In this document: positions 22,801 through 35,367 of the stretch, one piece after another | Layout of the letters: each line of letters starts with the position of its first letter | How positions within the stretch are numbered: the stretch's first letter is position 1 | Assembly: GCA_965649825.1 (NCBI GenBank) | Contig: OZ287697.1 | Span: forward strand, 992,001 to 1,056,000 | DNA: 64,000 nt | DNA from: Penicillus capitatus | Lineage: Eukaryota > Chlorophyta | Direction: 5' to 3' | The notes under the pieces: model-generated | Database searches by the model: none | The model's input: the letters and a program-made list of their open reading frames with translations, nothing else | What the model was told of the DNA's origin: nothing | Position numbers and translations under genes: made by a program

Positions 22801-24920
22801 CACGAAACGTAGAGTTAGAGATATTCAGCCTTGACGAATCGACGGTGAAGAAGGCCCCTCCATTCCTTGAGCACGTGTTGTTTATCATCGTCGCGTAGAA
22901 GAACGTTCCATTAGAGGAAGAGCTCTGATGCACGGCACCGCCGTGGAGAGCAAAGTTGTTTCGGAAGAGAGAATCGTTCACTTGGATCGTGGACTGCTTC
23001 AACAGAACGCCACCTCCGTCGTCCCCGGCGCTGTTGTTTTCCACGCACCATTCACGACTTTCGAGAATGGTATTCTCATCGGCGAAGATGGCTCCTCCAC
23101 TGTCCTCTGCGCTATTCGACAGGAAGCTGGAATTCGAGATGTGTGCTCCGATGAATCGCAGGTGCATGGCCCCGCCGTCTTCCTTGGACGTACAATTCTC
23201 CATCGTCGAGTTCGCAACTCTGACCGACCCGTCGAGAGCGAGCAGGCATCCCCCGCGTGTCGCAGTGCCATTCCTCATGATCGACGCGGTGATGTTCACT
23301 GTGGTCATCTTCCTTGCGAACAGGATACCGCCATCATCAGCCTTGCCGTCGTTGAAAGTGCAGTTGCTGAGGATCGTCGTCGAATTGGTGATGTAGAACG
23401 CACCGCCCTCGGTCGCAGCAACGTTGCCAGAGAATGAGACATCTGTGAAGTTGACGACGGAAGCCAGCTCCTGAGACACGCCCCCCTCTGTCTGCCTCGT
23501 TGTCGAGGAAAACGGAGTTGGCGAGACTGAGATTCGTCTCGAGTCGCACCCGGAGTCCGCCTGCGTGATCGCCAGCCGAGTTGTTCTTCACGGTCCAGTC
23601 GTCTCCGGTAACATTGGAGAACTCTGCATACAAGCATCCGCCATCGTCGCCCGCTCTGTTCGAATCCAGCCTTGCGGCGGTGATGTTGGCAGTCGCATTG
23701 GACAGACGAATCGCCGCTCCGTCGACCACGGAATGACACTCTCGCAGCGTCACGTTATGAAGAGTGAGCTTTGAGAGATGTACTCGAAGACATCCTCCGT
23801 CATTCGCTTTGCCACGACTGAAGTTCGAGTCTCTGATGGTCACCAGAGAATGTTCTTCGGCGTCGACGAACCCGCCGAATTCGGCGGCATTGCCCTCCTC
23901 GAAGGTGCAGTTATTAATGTGGATCGTTGAGTTGTCCGACATGAGAGATCCAGCGCTGTGAGCGGCACCGTTTTCAGCGAAGCTGACGTTTTCGAATGTT
24001 CCATTGGACTTTGACAAATAGACTGGACTTCCAACTGTCGCGCTGATGTTCGTCAGCTTCGAGTGGTTTAGCACCAGCGTGCCGTCTTCGATGCTGAAGA
24101 TCTGGATCGTGTTGTCGGCCGCTGTCAGCCGAGTGACGTTAATCTTCGAACGAGGAGGACCCCGAAACGCGGTCGTGGCGTCGGCAGCTTTTCCCGACGA
24201 CGTGATGTTCTGGACTCTGATGTCGCGCAGCCGACTGCTTTGATTGGACGGGAAGACGATGCATGGACCGCTGCAGGTATTGTTCTCGAAACCAAGGTCG
24301 AACAGTTCCAAATTTAAGCACGATGATAAGGCCACTCGGATGGCGTTGTTCTCGTCGAGGCTGTTATTTAGGAAATCGACATGGTGGAGACGCAGCTGGT
24401 CATCTGCACGAGTCGTCGCACAGTCGTCGACGTCGACTCTGACGATGGCGTCTTCATTGCTGTTCGCTGCAGCGAACAAGGAACGCCTGCGAACACCAAG
24501 AGCACTGGCGTCAAGAAAGCATTCTCGGAGACATCAAAGGGCATCACCTGCGGAAGCTTCGTCGCGGTCATCATCTTGGCGCAGAGAGCGGCTCTCACTC
24601 CGACCTCTTCCAGCCGCAGATGGGCGTTCTTTCTCTGCAGTCTCGCGCGTCTCGGACGTGAGGGTCGGAGCTGTACTGTGCGAGTGCTTCGTCGGGAACG
24701 AGACAGACTCTTTTGCACTAGGCGGTGCAGATGCCTTTCTTTCTGGGACTGCGGACGGTTCTGAGCTAAGAATCTTTGTAGAAACATAAGTGCTCGAGGC
24801 ATCTTCTGCCGTTTCTGCGGCCAAAGCTCGGCGGAGGTGAGACCTCCGACAGACGAACGCGGTCGCACTTGCGGCAAAAACGACGAGCGTCAGCAGCAAA
24901 CCAAGGAAACGGCGTCGCAT
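19872..24920 (-). CDS. Giant Pmp-repeat membrane protein 1, with a frameshift
   Basis: The start is at 24920 (MRRRFLGLLLTLVVFAASATA, signal peptide); the stop is at 19872. A Ser-rich stem leads into many repeats with GG[AG]-[IFL] and NNT/NCTF motifs, the Pmp/right-handed beta-helix type, dense in N-glycosylation sequons. Then comes a Cys-rich GCC2/GCC3-like module (ECEPCPDNGNC) and a carboxy-terminal set of about six to eight membrane helices. Introns include 22530–22484, 21533–21480 (GC–AG, length a multiple of 3), 21101–21052 and 20960–20909. The frame breaks at a C6 tract, 23481–23486, where one base fewer restores continuity. Probably a surface adhesion or sensing protein; pseudogene or sequence error is possible. 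Confidence 0.7.
21523..21807. repeat. 285-bp tract identical to 28501–28785
   Basis: The two Pmp-type genes are identical here by eye over 285 bp, while sequence on both sides has diverged strongly. It covers the Cys-rich ECEPCPDNGNC module and ends inside an intron. Recent gene conversion is the simplest reading. Confidence 0.8.
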
Positions 24921-26821
24921 TTTCGACGAAGAACTGAGAGACGGATATCGCAGACGCCTGCAGACCATCTGGCTTTTATAGTCGGGACGAGGCCTGTTGC
25001 ATGAAATCGCCTGAAGATGAGGTAAGGAATATTCCTGATGCAGCAGCTACGCAACTGACTCAGCGACCACGCGTCGGTGTGCATGATGCACGCGTGCGTT
25101 CCTTGTTCTCCCGACGGGGCAGAGAACTAACGCAGCGTGCCTCTTCCAGCGTCTGTTCGTCGAGCTGACCCCTGAACGTCTTTTCAGGTCGAGCTGAGCC
25201 ACACTTGTTGACATGCAGCGAACAACCACAGATCATAGTTTGACTCGGGAAGGACCGCGCCGTCCACAGGCTGCGTCCTGGTGACAGTGTCAAAGCAACC
25301 GCTGCTATCGCTGTTATAGAACCGTGCTTTGCTACCTTGTTTTATCACTTACGTGACGTCGGCGAATCTGTCCTGAGGCTGTGCATTTAGAGTGTCAGCA
25401 CCGAAGGCACTCGTTCACTCGTTTTAGCCTCGCACCACATATACATGTCCACGGTCTTCCTCGAGAGAACGGAAGCAGATTTTTTAAGGAAACAGTGATC
25501 AACAGTAGTCCACGGCAAGTATAAGGACACGTGAAAGCCTATCGCTTCGGAGTTACATCCAACCCGATGCCTTGCCTGAAGATGAGGCAGGTCGACTGCG
25601 ACTCAAAGCATCCGACGGAGATGTGTCCGTAGGTATGCCTTTCGTATGTTTATGCGCGTTCTGCCGTTTTTGACCGGATACACAGTACGATCGCTCGTGG
25701 ATCAGTGCCTTCTCCTATGCAGCTTGCTCGCACCATAAGGAGAACATCAAATTCAGTTAGGGCTGTGGTGCTCCAGGCACCTCGTTATTTATCATTTAGT
25801 TCAACAGTTATGGAGTTCGGGTATAGAAAACTGCACGGTGGAATACCGCATGGAAGGTGGGGTCTTCTTCCATGCCCTTGGTTCATGCCCCAAATAAATA
25901 TGCGGTCGTCTGCGTCCATGCTTTGAATAGCTTGAGACCACTCTTTTTCAGTATCGAGCAAACTTCATGATTTGGTTTCATGAATGTTCGTACCAGACAT
26001 ACATCACGCACGTGCGAGGACCGAAGTGATAGATTTGATTTTGGACAAGGTACAGTACAGAGCACAATTTCTATACCTCCGACGGCGGCGAACAACTAAG
26101 CCGTTTAGAAAGTCGATGCAGAATCGACAGTAATTCTGTGCGTTTCTGGTTAATGGTTTTAAGTACTCTACAGCAACGGGTCATAACTGTGAGCAAGGCA
26201 CATTCCATGCCAAGACTCTGTATATGCGAGCGAAGGATTTTACGCAAACGCTTTATGCAGCCGAATGGTCTCGCGTCTCACGCGTTTGTCTGAATGCATG
26301 CTCTCCTTGCCGACAATGGTTCTTCAGTTAGCAAGACTGGGACTGCAAATGAAAGTTTGCAAAAATAGAAACAAATAAACGCAAACGTGGTTTGTCATGC
26401 ATCTAATGGCCTACATACAGATTGATTGGCTCCTCCATGGTATCCGAGGACTCTATCCTACACATTTCATTCATTCTTCGCCTTAGTCATTTATGTCTCT
26501 GTGCCTGTCGATCGTTGGTCTTGTACTGAACACAGTCGCGCCTCTGATGTTTAACCTAAAAGGGGCTGCAAGCACGACCAATTATACATGGTCTCCGAGG
26601 ATCTGTGTCGGCGATTACCTGCCACAGTAGGAGAACAGCGAAAAGAATCGTCTGACACCGGCAAAGATACGATTAAACACATCTGTTTAAACTCATGTTT
26701 ATCGACAATCGAAGTCCTCTTCTGATATCGGATGTCATTGACGCGACGAAAAGAGGAGGGCGTCGATCTCCTTTTTCATTCCCACCACAAAGAAATACAT
26801 GTGAAACATAATGTAGCAACT
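24921..26821. other. Intergenic between the two Pmp-type genes
   Basis: About 1.9 kb without a supportable ORF or RNA gene. It should contain the promoter of gene 1 (right end transcribing leftward from 24920) and the 3' flank of gene 2. Confidence 0.4.
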
Positions 26822-29800
26822 TCAGACTTCGGCACGACGATAGCGCCGAGCCCTGACAGGTTGACCCCAGCGCATCAAGGTGTTTTTCACAATGATGAAT
26901 AGGTAATCCATCAGATAAATAACAAGAATCCGAAAGGCGCCGTGCGACTCTTCGGAAATAATGCCTTCTTTGACCAGCACACTTTTCAGGTAATCGGCTG
27001 TGAAATAAACCGCATAAAGAGTGATAAGGTAAAGGAAGAAAAGAACATTTGTGAAGCACAAAAGAACACTGATCAGCATATGAACCGCATCTGAGACGTG
27101 ATCGACCCTAAAGAAGATGCTGCAGACGAATGTGAGAGAAGAGATCAAGATGGAGAGGCTCTCGACGTCATTGAGAGAATCGAACTCTTCGCGATAGGGA
27201 CGGAACTTCATTTGGAAGTAAAGCGATAGAATAAGGACGAAGGAAGCAATAACGACTTGGATGTCAAATCCGAGTTTGTAAGAAAAGACAACCACGACGG
27301 TGAGGACAGCCTTTCTGAACATGATCACAGACTCCCAGAAGATGTATCGCTTTCTGAAGGATTGATACATGAAACCGGCGGCTTCGTAGATCCAGCCATC
27401 TTTGTAATCTTCCGCAACCTTTTTGGCGACCAGGCATGCAACGGCTAGTGGAAAGCCAAAGGTGAAGATCACGAGGAATGGCCACGCCAGCAGATAAGCC
27501 AGCACGGCATGCGATTCCTTGTAGCACTCGACACTAGTGTCCACGACCCAGTAAACTTTTGTTGTGTCATTTGAATCGTGGACTTCAACGCAGTTGAGGA
27601 TTTGGACAAGTGTCCTGCTGATGGAGATGTAGCTGATGTAGAAGACTGAGAGAGTACTGAGAACACACCGCTTCAACAGATAGGTCCATGACTTGTTCTG
27701 TCTGATCTTGATCACCAGCCAGAAAATGGCAAAGAAGAATATGGCTGCGATCGGCTGCAGTACATCCACGAGTGTACCGGCGATGGAGCGCTGCAGAGGA
27801 GTTCCGTCTGACGGAAGACAATCCACAGATAGATTCACAGATTCTGATGTGACGGCACCGATAAACTCTGCAGAACACACCACGTGTCATGAGACTGTGT
27901 AACAGAATGTCTCCTGGTCGCCTGCAGCTTGGAAGAATGCGACCATTTCGGGTGTCCACTGCGCGCCAGCAGAGATCGCTATGGCTGCGACTTGCAGAAA
28001 GTTTACTGTAATCTGCAGAGCAAACAGTAAGAAGGAAAGGAACAAAACAGACAATAGGGAAAGCTAAACCTTATAAAGCTCGTCGGCCTTCAGTTTGGCA
28101 AGCTCTGTATCTTCAAAAGATTGCGCACGTTCGGCTTCCTGACAGTGCCCATGAGTATGATCTCCTTCTGTGGTACTCCCCAAGATTGCTAATTCAATCG
28201 CCCTCTCAGTTGGAACTGCTCGAGCAGTGACGGATGCAGCAGAGAACGTAGGAACTTGTGTTTGCTGCCGCTGCTGCGATATAAATACAGAGATGAGGTT
28301 GCTTCTAATGGTGATGCTAGATAACCCCAACAGAACAAAAAAAGACAGAACGACTAGGACGACATTAATAACGTCCGAAAGGCACTTCTCACAGAGATAA
28401 GAGTGAGATTTACCAAATGATTTCTTGCAAGAGCCGCAGAGTGGTCCTTCGTGCCCCTGCATGCACAACAGAGACCATCAACACCTGAGAAAATCAGAAT
28501 ATCAAACTTGCCTCTTCACACTGTGCCTGTTGGTAGTCCTCGATTTCCTTGTTGCTGATGTTGCAGTTGTAAATGTTCTCTGACATCGCCCGCAGAGTGG
28601 TGGTTCTGTTTTTGCCATCACATGCATGGGTCGTCAGACATCTCTGGATGTGCGGAGAGCACGGCGAACTGTTCCAGTACCTTTCTTTCGGAACGATCAC
28701 TTTCGTTGTACAGTTCCCGTTGTCGGGGCATGGCTCACATTCCGTCGCACTGGTGTTAAAATTGTAGCTGGTACTGCTGCAGGGCGTACAGACGTTGTGC
28801 TCTCCGACAGGGACCTCGTTGATGGTACACGTCCGCACTGTTATGTTAACGGTGAGAGGCTTGAAAGTCGAATTATCGAAGCGGATAGTGACATTGTAGG
28901 TGTTTGGGAGTCCGAAGCCCACCAAGCGAGGAAAATCGGCACTTCGATTCTGGATGCGGAGACCGACATCTCCGCCTAGAAAATCTTTTTTTTCTGCCGA
29001 AAGCGTCGCGGTAATCTCTTGCAGTATGGTCGCCCGGTTTTGTTTCAGTCCATCCAGCAGCAGCACTTGCAGTGTCGGCAATGGATCGCCACTTCGGTAG
29101 CATTCGATCACTGGCCGTCCTTTTTCTTCCTCTTTGACACGGATTTCTGTTTTGTTGTCTGTGACCGTCACATTTATTCGCGCGCCGACGGCATGCGATG
29201 CAACTGTTTCACCGTACTCTGTTGCGTTGTTACCCTTCCATTCATCGCAAAAGTCCTCGCAAGATGAGATCATCTTTAAGGCTGTCCAATCGTTCTCCTC
29301 ATAGAATGCCAGATTCGATTGCATAGATGTCGGCGGGCAGCTGGAAGTCGAACAGCAGCCAAACCGAATGCCTTTCAAGTACCCAGTGAAGATCGCTCCG
29401 CCTTCGGAAAATGCATTGTTGCCTTTGAAACGTGTTGCAATGATGGCAGCAAATGCACAGTTGGTTCCGTTGTCCGTGCAACGCCTCGTTCTCGCTTTGT
29501 CGGAAAAAAAGCACAATCCTCCACCTGGAGAGACACCGATCTGTTGCGCGTCGGATACCATTAGTGAAATCGTACCTGCGGCGTTGGCTTGGTTGTCCAC
29601 TATATTATTTTCTTGCAGCTGCAGGGTCAAGTTTTGCATTTCGTGAACTTCGAAAGAGATGGCACCGCCATTCCTCTCGGCGATGTTTTCAGCAAATCTG
29701 CAGCCAAGGCAGAGGATTTTTGATTCCTTTGCCTTCAAAGCACCACCGTCTGCCTTCGCACTGCATTTGGTTATGTTCAAGAGTCTTGCTCTCACAGTCG

Positions 29801-32180
29801 ACGACGTCACATCAATGGCTCCTCCTCCATTCTTAGCACCACCGCCCTGCATGGAAGTGTTGGTGATGTTGATGGAGCCGCTCTGTAAGACTGAGAGGAA
29901 CCCTCCATCCCCCGACGCATTTCCGTTTTTGAAAACGCAGTCTGTAATGTTTAGCGGCGCTGCAGCAGCAAACACCGAGCCGCCGTTCTCGGAAGCGTTG
30001 TTCCCTGTGAAACTCACTTCACCGAAGATTCCTACACTGTTCCATTGAGCCACCGCTCCTCCGTTTCTCTGTGCCTCATTGTCTTCGAACACCGACTCTT
30101 GTGCTGTCAGATCAGTGTCGCCAGAAACGGAAACGCCGCCGCCGTCTCTGCCGGCACGGTTTTTTATGACCCTCGTCTTTTCTGTCAGCGAGACATTCGA
30201 CTGCCAGCCGTAGATCCCGCCACCCGTTTCGCCGGCACAGTTTTCCTCGACAATGGTCGTTTCATTCATGGCGATGGTTGAGTTCAAGCTGTGGATACCA
30301 CCACCCTCCAGACCCGCAGCGTTTCTCTCAATCTTCGTCGTTTTCGCCGCTGTGATATTTGAGTTTTCCGTATGAATGCCGCCTCCGTATAGACCAGCAG
30401 TGTTATTGCTCACGACTGTGCTTTCTGTCGCCACAACTTCAGAGTTTTCGACGTAAATTCCGCCGCCATGAAAGGCAGCCTTGTTCCCGCTAATGTTCGC
30501 AGACGTCAAGATAATCTTCGAGTCCAGACAGTAGATTCCGCCGCCATCTCCACCGGCATGGTTTTCCTTCACGGTCGTCGATGTCGTATTGACGACTGCG
30601 TTGAGACTGTAGATTCCACCGCCTTCATTATCGGCGCGATTTTGCTCGATTGTTGTCTCTTCATCGAGGAGGAGACTGGAGGCTTCTATATACATCGCGC
30701 CGCCGCTGAAAGCGCTGTTCTCTTCAAAGACGCAGCTGTTGACAGTAATGTTCGAATTGTAAGCGCCGATGGCGGCGCCGTCGGTAGCTACATTCTTACG
30801 AAACTCACAGTTCTGGATCTCGGCAACTGCGTTTCTGAGCTCGACGCACGATGTCGAGGCATCTTGTATCTCCTGGATGCGGTTGTTGGAGATGTCAGAA
30901 TCATAGAGTTCCAGCAACCCACCCTCAATGTCGAAAATGCCAACGGTATTTTCATGAGCCTTGATCCCCTCGGCGTATATTGTGGATTGAAGAGGACCGA
31001 AGAAGATGACGGGTTCGGAATGCGATAGCTGGATCCTTCGATTCCGTTCGAGGACAATGTCTCGAAGCCTGCTTTTTCCGGCCAGAAGTGCTCCACACAC
31101 TCCGCTACACTCGTTATCGTGGAAGTGGAAATCGTGAAGCTCGATCGATGAACAGGATGTCGAATTCGCCAAAATGGCGACAGATCCATCTAGCTGGTTG
31201 TTTCTGAATTCGACTCCTTTCAATCGGATGACGCATTCGATGCATTTCGATCTCGATCGGCATGGCTCTACAGTAACGATGCCATTAGCATCAAGTCCAG
31301 CGGAATTCGCGAACGTGCAGTTCTTGAAGACTAGGTTCTCGAAAGTGACATTCGTTGTCCTGTGCCACCACCATAAGAAAGTGAGCAATCGTGGCAAGTC
31401 AGACAAGCGCACCGAATGGAGAATAGTCCTTCGTTTTCCTGAGGGCAAGTCAATAGTGCTTTCGTATGAGAGCCAGGGACGCCGTCTGCGTTTTCCACGT
31501 AGGTCCTCAGCGTCAACGGCCACGAGACGACGACACGAGTAGGTGGTTTGATTTGCTTCGTGCTGTTGAATTCGAGAACGTCGTCCTTCTGCGTGCAGTC
31601 GACGATTCGCTGGAGGTCGTTTCCTATTTTGTCGAGAACGGTATCATTCACCAACCACCAGCCCTGATCCTTGTCGAAGTGCTGACGATGCTGACGATGC
31701 TCGCCCCGTAGATGGCGGCACTCGTTTTCTGCACAGAGGCGACAGACTTCGCTAAAGACATGAAAAAGGAAGCTGTGACGTACTTGCAGAACCTGTTGCA
31801 TCTCCTTTGCCTGTGCCAGGTGACTGAAGCAACACGCGTTCTTTCTTCTGTCGCTGCCACAGACAATAGACTTGGCAAGACATTAAGAAGACGAGCCTTC
31901 GCATACGCTGGAGATTTCTCGTGGATAGAGAATATCGTCGATGGGGACAAGAGAAGACGTTGGGTTTTGCGCGACCTTCGTGCCTGCAGCCCGCCGAAGG
32001 AGTTGACGCTTGGAACTGAAGGCAGAATGTTGACGCACTTCCGTTCGGAGAGCGTTCAGCTGCGTTCATGTCGCGAAGATCCCATCTTCGACTGGAAGCG
32101 TCTCCTTCTCTCTGACCATCACTTCTGGCGAAAAGGCAGAGGAAGACGATAACGCAGACAGAGGTGAAGAGGTTTAGCAT
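26822..32180 (-). CDS. Giant Pmp-repeat membrane protein 2
   Basis: Likely start at 32180 (MLNLFTSVCVIVFLCLFARS, signal peptide); the first exons, 31413–32180, are not fully resolved. A 53-nt intron at 31412–31360 joins the frame to about 960 codons of Pmp repeats with many GGGI[YH] units, then a Cys-rich module identical to that of gene 1, then a carboxy-terminal region of several membrane helices (26822–27867). Other introns: 28511–28457 (GC–AG, gcaagt), 28069–28013, and 27921–27868 (GC–AG, where gene 1 uses GT in the same place). Same architecture as gene 1: a tandem duplicate pair. A glycosylated cell-surface protein is inferred. Confidence 0.7.
28501..28785. repeat. 285-bp gene-conversion tract (partner copy)
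   Basis: Partner of 21523–21807. The tract's left end lies within the GC–AG intron and its right end lies in the codons just before the Cys-rich module. Confidence 0.8.
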
Positions 32181-33594
32181 TTGGAGAAAAAATACGTTGG
32201 AGGCAGGCCGACGAACAGTCCGCTAAATGTGAGCTTCAGAATGAATGCGTGTAACTGTTTGTCAGAATGACTAAGGCTGTCACATCGTGGCTGCCTCGTA
32301 ATCCAAGGGTTCCGTCTTCGAAGGGGCGCTTTCACGACGTGTCATGTCACCTGTGGCACATAAATACATGAACGTGAACCGATTGTGACCCTTTGCTCTG
32401 TAAACGTGAAGCTTTTCTTTGACACTGTTAGATCACAGAGCGTCACTGTCGATTGACGTGACGTATATCTATATAATGACATACCGATATTCTTGTAAGA
32501 ATACCCATCCGATTCGTCTCTACTCGTAGCCTCGACGCATTCGGGTTTGTCGGCGACACCTTCGGTCCTAACATAACGAAAACGTATTATCATGACTAGG
32601 AGCTTAATGCATGTCACTGTCAGACGGAATCGCCACGCTTAAGAAACAATTCAGCAGAAGACTTTCAAGATTACAGAGCTAAAGGTACTTTGAGGTTTGA
32701 ATCCACAGATATATACGCTAGGTGTGATATGACTTCTCTAGAAATGTGAGTCATCTGACGCTCAGAGCCAAAAGAATACGCCTTCAAAAAATAGTAATTT
32801 CTTACTAAGCGCCCTTCGTGAGACAGGACCCCGAAAGAACGAGACAGACACGATGTGACAACTTCAAAGTAATGACAATCATTAAAGCGTACTCTGACAG
32901 TAACGAAAACGTATTATCATTTTAAGCACCTCATCATACTTAGCCAGATCCCAATTTCTGGGCGACCTAACAAAATGGGGCTACGCTTTTTGAGCAAGAG
33001 TGATACAGGTTTTCATTTATGTCGTCGGTCGGTCATTGTCACGAACAAAGAAAGCAACATTCACTCTCGATCGTCAGATTGTACTTCATTCAAATCGTTC
33101 GCTAATCAATCACCGTACGGCGTCCATCGATAGTTAAGAGCAATCGGTCACATCATTGATCGACAGTCACTTCGATCGTCGCCGTCGATCGGTTCTCTTC
33201 TTGTGTCGTGTTTGTCGACGGACAACAGGTTAAGGACGAAGGCGTATGGAATACAAAGACTGTTCGAACAATAATTGTACGAATTTATACAATTCTTTGG
33301 ACAGCTGCACGAAGGTGGACAGCTGTCCACTGACATCTTGCTTCGCCAATCGTCACAAAAAAAAACAAAGGTAAGCTGATTGTTTCGTCTGCCTGGCATT
33401 TCACCTAGATCTACATTTCGGACACAACATCGTTTTGGACATTGAAAGATTCTATCAGTCAAGAAGAAAGCAATCTCTATGCAATTTCTACCACTTCTCA
33501 AAATATTGTCTTCCATGTGCTATTGGAAGGGCAAACAAAAAGCAGAAGCGATCTGTTGTGAAACATCATCGTTCACGCACTAGGCAACTCTAGA
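32181..33594. other. Intergenic, AT-richer
   Basis: About 1.4 kb with no gene I can support. A 122-residue minus-strand ORF at 33148–33516 has no recognisable features and unusual codon use. One TGATGTGAC motif is at 33147–33155. Confidence 0.4.
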
Positions 33595-34492
33595 ATGCTT
33601 AACGGCTGGATCGTCCAACAAAGCCTTCCGTTCTTTAAGAAGGTTTAAAATTGGGTAGAGAACGTAGATAGAACAGAAAAAGCTTCAAAGCTATCCTTTC
33701 CTTTTTTCGATCATACATCGAATGTCTCCTCGTCGATGGATGGATTCAATATTCATAATGAGCTATGTTTCGCCTCCGGGGTCTGTCGAGAATCTCTCTT
33801 AGCTTAAAGCCGTGGAAGGTCGTTCAAGTAGTTTTATGACAGACGCATTGCGTGTCGTCAAAGCAGGCTGCAACAAGCGAGAAATGACAGACAAGGCGGA
33901 GTTATAAAAGAGAAGCGTCTAAATATGTTAATTGTGGCGCGGCCGGAAGCGGGCAGCAGTCCTGATGATCTGACGGCGAAGGTAACAGATGTTCCTGTGG
34001 GTAATTCATGGGCACGCGTGTCAGAGTAAAAGCGAAAAAACAGGGTTCTCGTTTTCTTACAAAGAATTTAGCTTTTTATTGTCATCTTATCACCTCGTAA
34101 ACCCCATCTGTCTCTGTCAGTCAAACCACAGGCTTTACAGTTCCCCTCGATACGGGCCCGACCAACCTTCTGTATTCAAACAACTTTAACAAGTAGGGGC
34201 CACAATCACCGATTGCCTCCGAGCTGTCAACGATGTCAGTCACCCTTGTGGCCTTCGCGGATGTATGTTTTTCAAAGATGGTAGGTATCGCAAACAATTG
34301 CGAATCTTGTTACTATTCGATGAGCTCGGTCATCAAAACTGACCAAAATAACAATCACTGTAACTATTGAAGAAGTGACGGGAAGTCATCAACCGATAGA
34401 ACCAAATATGGTGCTCGAAGCGACGATTCGTCGATGAAGTGAGAGGATAGATCAATGAGGGAGACAGTCGATCTGATCGCCGACGAGAGAAC

Positions 34493-34885
34493 TTGTTTTC
34501 TCTGGTGTTGCGTCTGTGCTTTCTTGTCATGTGCATAAACCGTTCCCCAAGGGTCCTGCCTCAGACACGCATGCCTGACTTGGCGAATCAAATCTGGCAG
34601 TACTCCACGAATGCTTTCATACCAAAGATCGACAAGCAGTTCAAGGAGGCCGTCGCGCTGCTTGGATTTAACATTGAAAAGACTGGCAAAAAGGCAAACA
34701 GGACTGTGAAAGACAATAATTCGATGGGCTTGCAAATTCGGTACCAATGCTATCCGTTCAATCTAGCGAGTCTTGCGCGTGAGAGGTATCGTTTTCCATT
34801 GCGCGACAGTTCAAACAAAGACGTGTGCGAACACCAAGATCAAAGAGCAGAGCGGTCGATCGGGCAGGTGACGACATCAAAATAA
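34493..34885 (+). pseudogene. Sulfotransferase carboxy-terminal relic (copy 2)
   Basis: Encodes DLANQIWQYSTNAF and LLGFNIEKTGKKANR as at 2885–3274, with a one-codon length difference. No PAPS-binding motifs. It matches only the end of the complete enzyme at 43195–45167. Confidence 0.6.
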
Positions 34886-35324
34886 CGGACGCTTCGTGTC
34901 TCGTCGAACGCGTGGGGAATCCCTACCACGATACCTAGAAAAAACTCCCGAATCTGAGTTCAAGGATTCTGTACTTCTTCATTTCATACAGAATATTGAA
35001 ATGGCTGTCTCCGAGAAGGGGGAAAGACTTGGTTCTCGATCTGCCTGTGAGAGGCGAAAGCACCGTGGTTTGGAGACGAAGAACCAACGCGACGCTTCCG
35101 ATGACATCGCCGTTAGAGTTCGGTACTTCCATCGTCGAAGCAGAAGAGACGAACTGCGCCGCTTTCTCTGGCCGACACGACAGCAATCGTCCTGTTCGAT
35201 CGTCGGCGCACCGCATCTGCAGCTAATGTTGCAAAAAATGGCACATTAAACTGTTCCACAGTTGTTGGACTGTTGAGTATTTGATGGATTTGGCAGACAG
35301 AACTCGGTACCGATAAAAACGAAT

Positions 35325-35345
35325 TGCCAACTCATTTGTTTGGCA
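35325..35345 (-). promoter_or_regulatory. 3'-UTR hairpin after lectin L1b
   Basis: Same TGCCAA…TTGGCA inverted repeat and spacing as after the copy at 1136–2402. Confidence 0.5.
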
Positions 35346-35367
35346 GACCAATCAAGCAGGCAGAACT

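Noticed and set aside
33148-33516. 122-codon cysteine-containing ORF
   Set aside because: No homologue, no splice or promoter context, AT-rich region.
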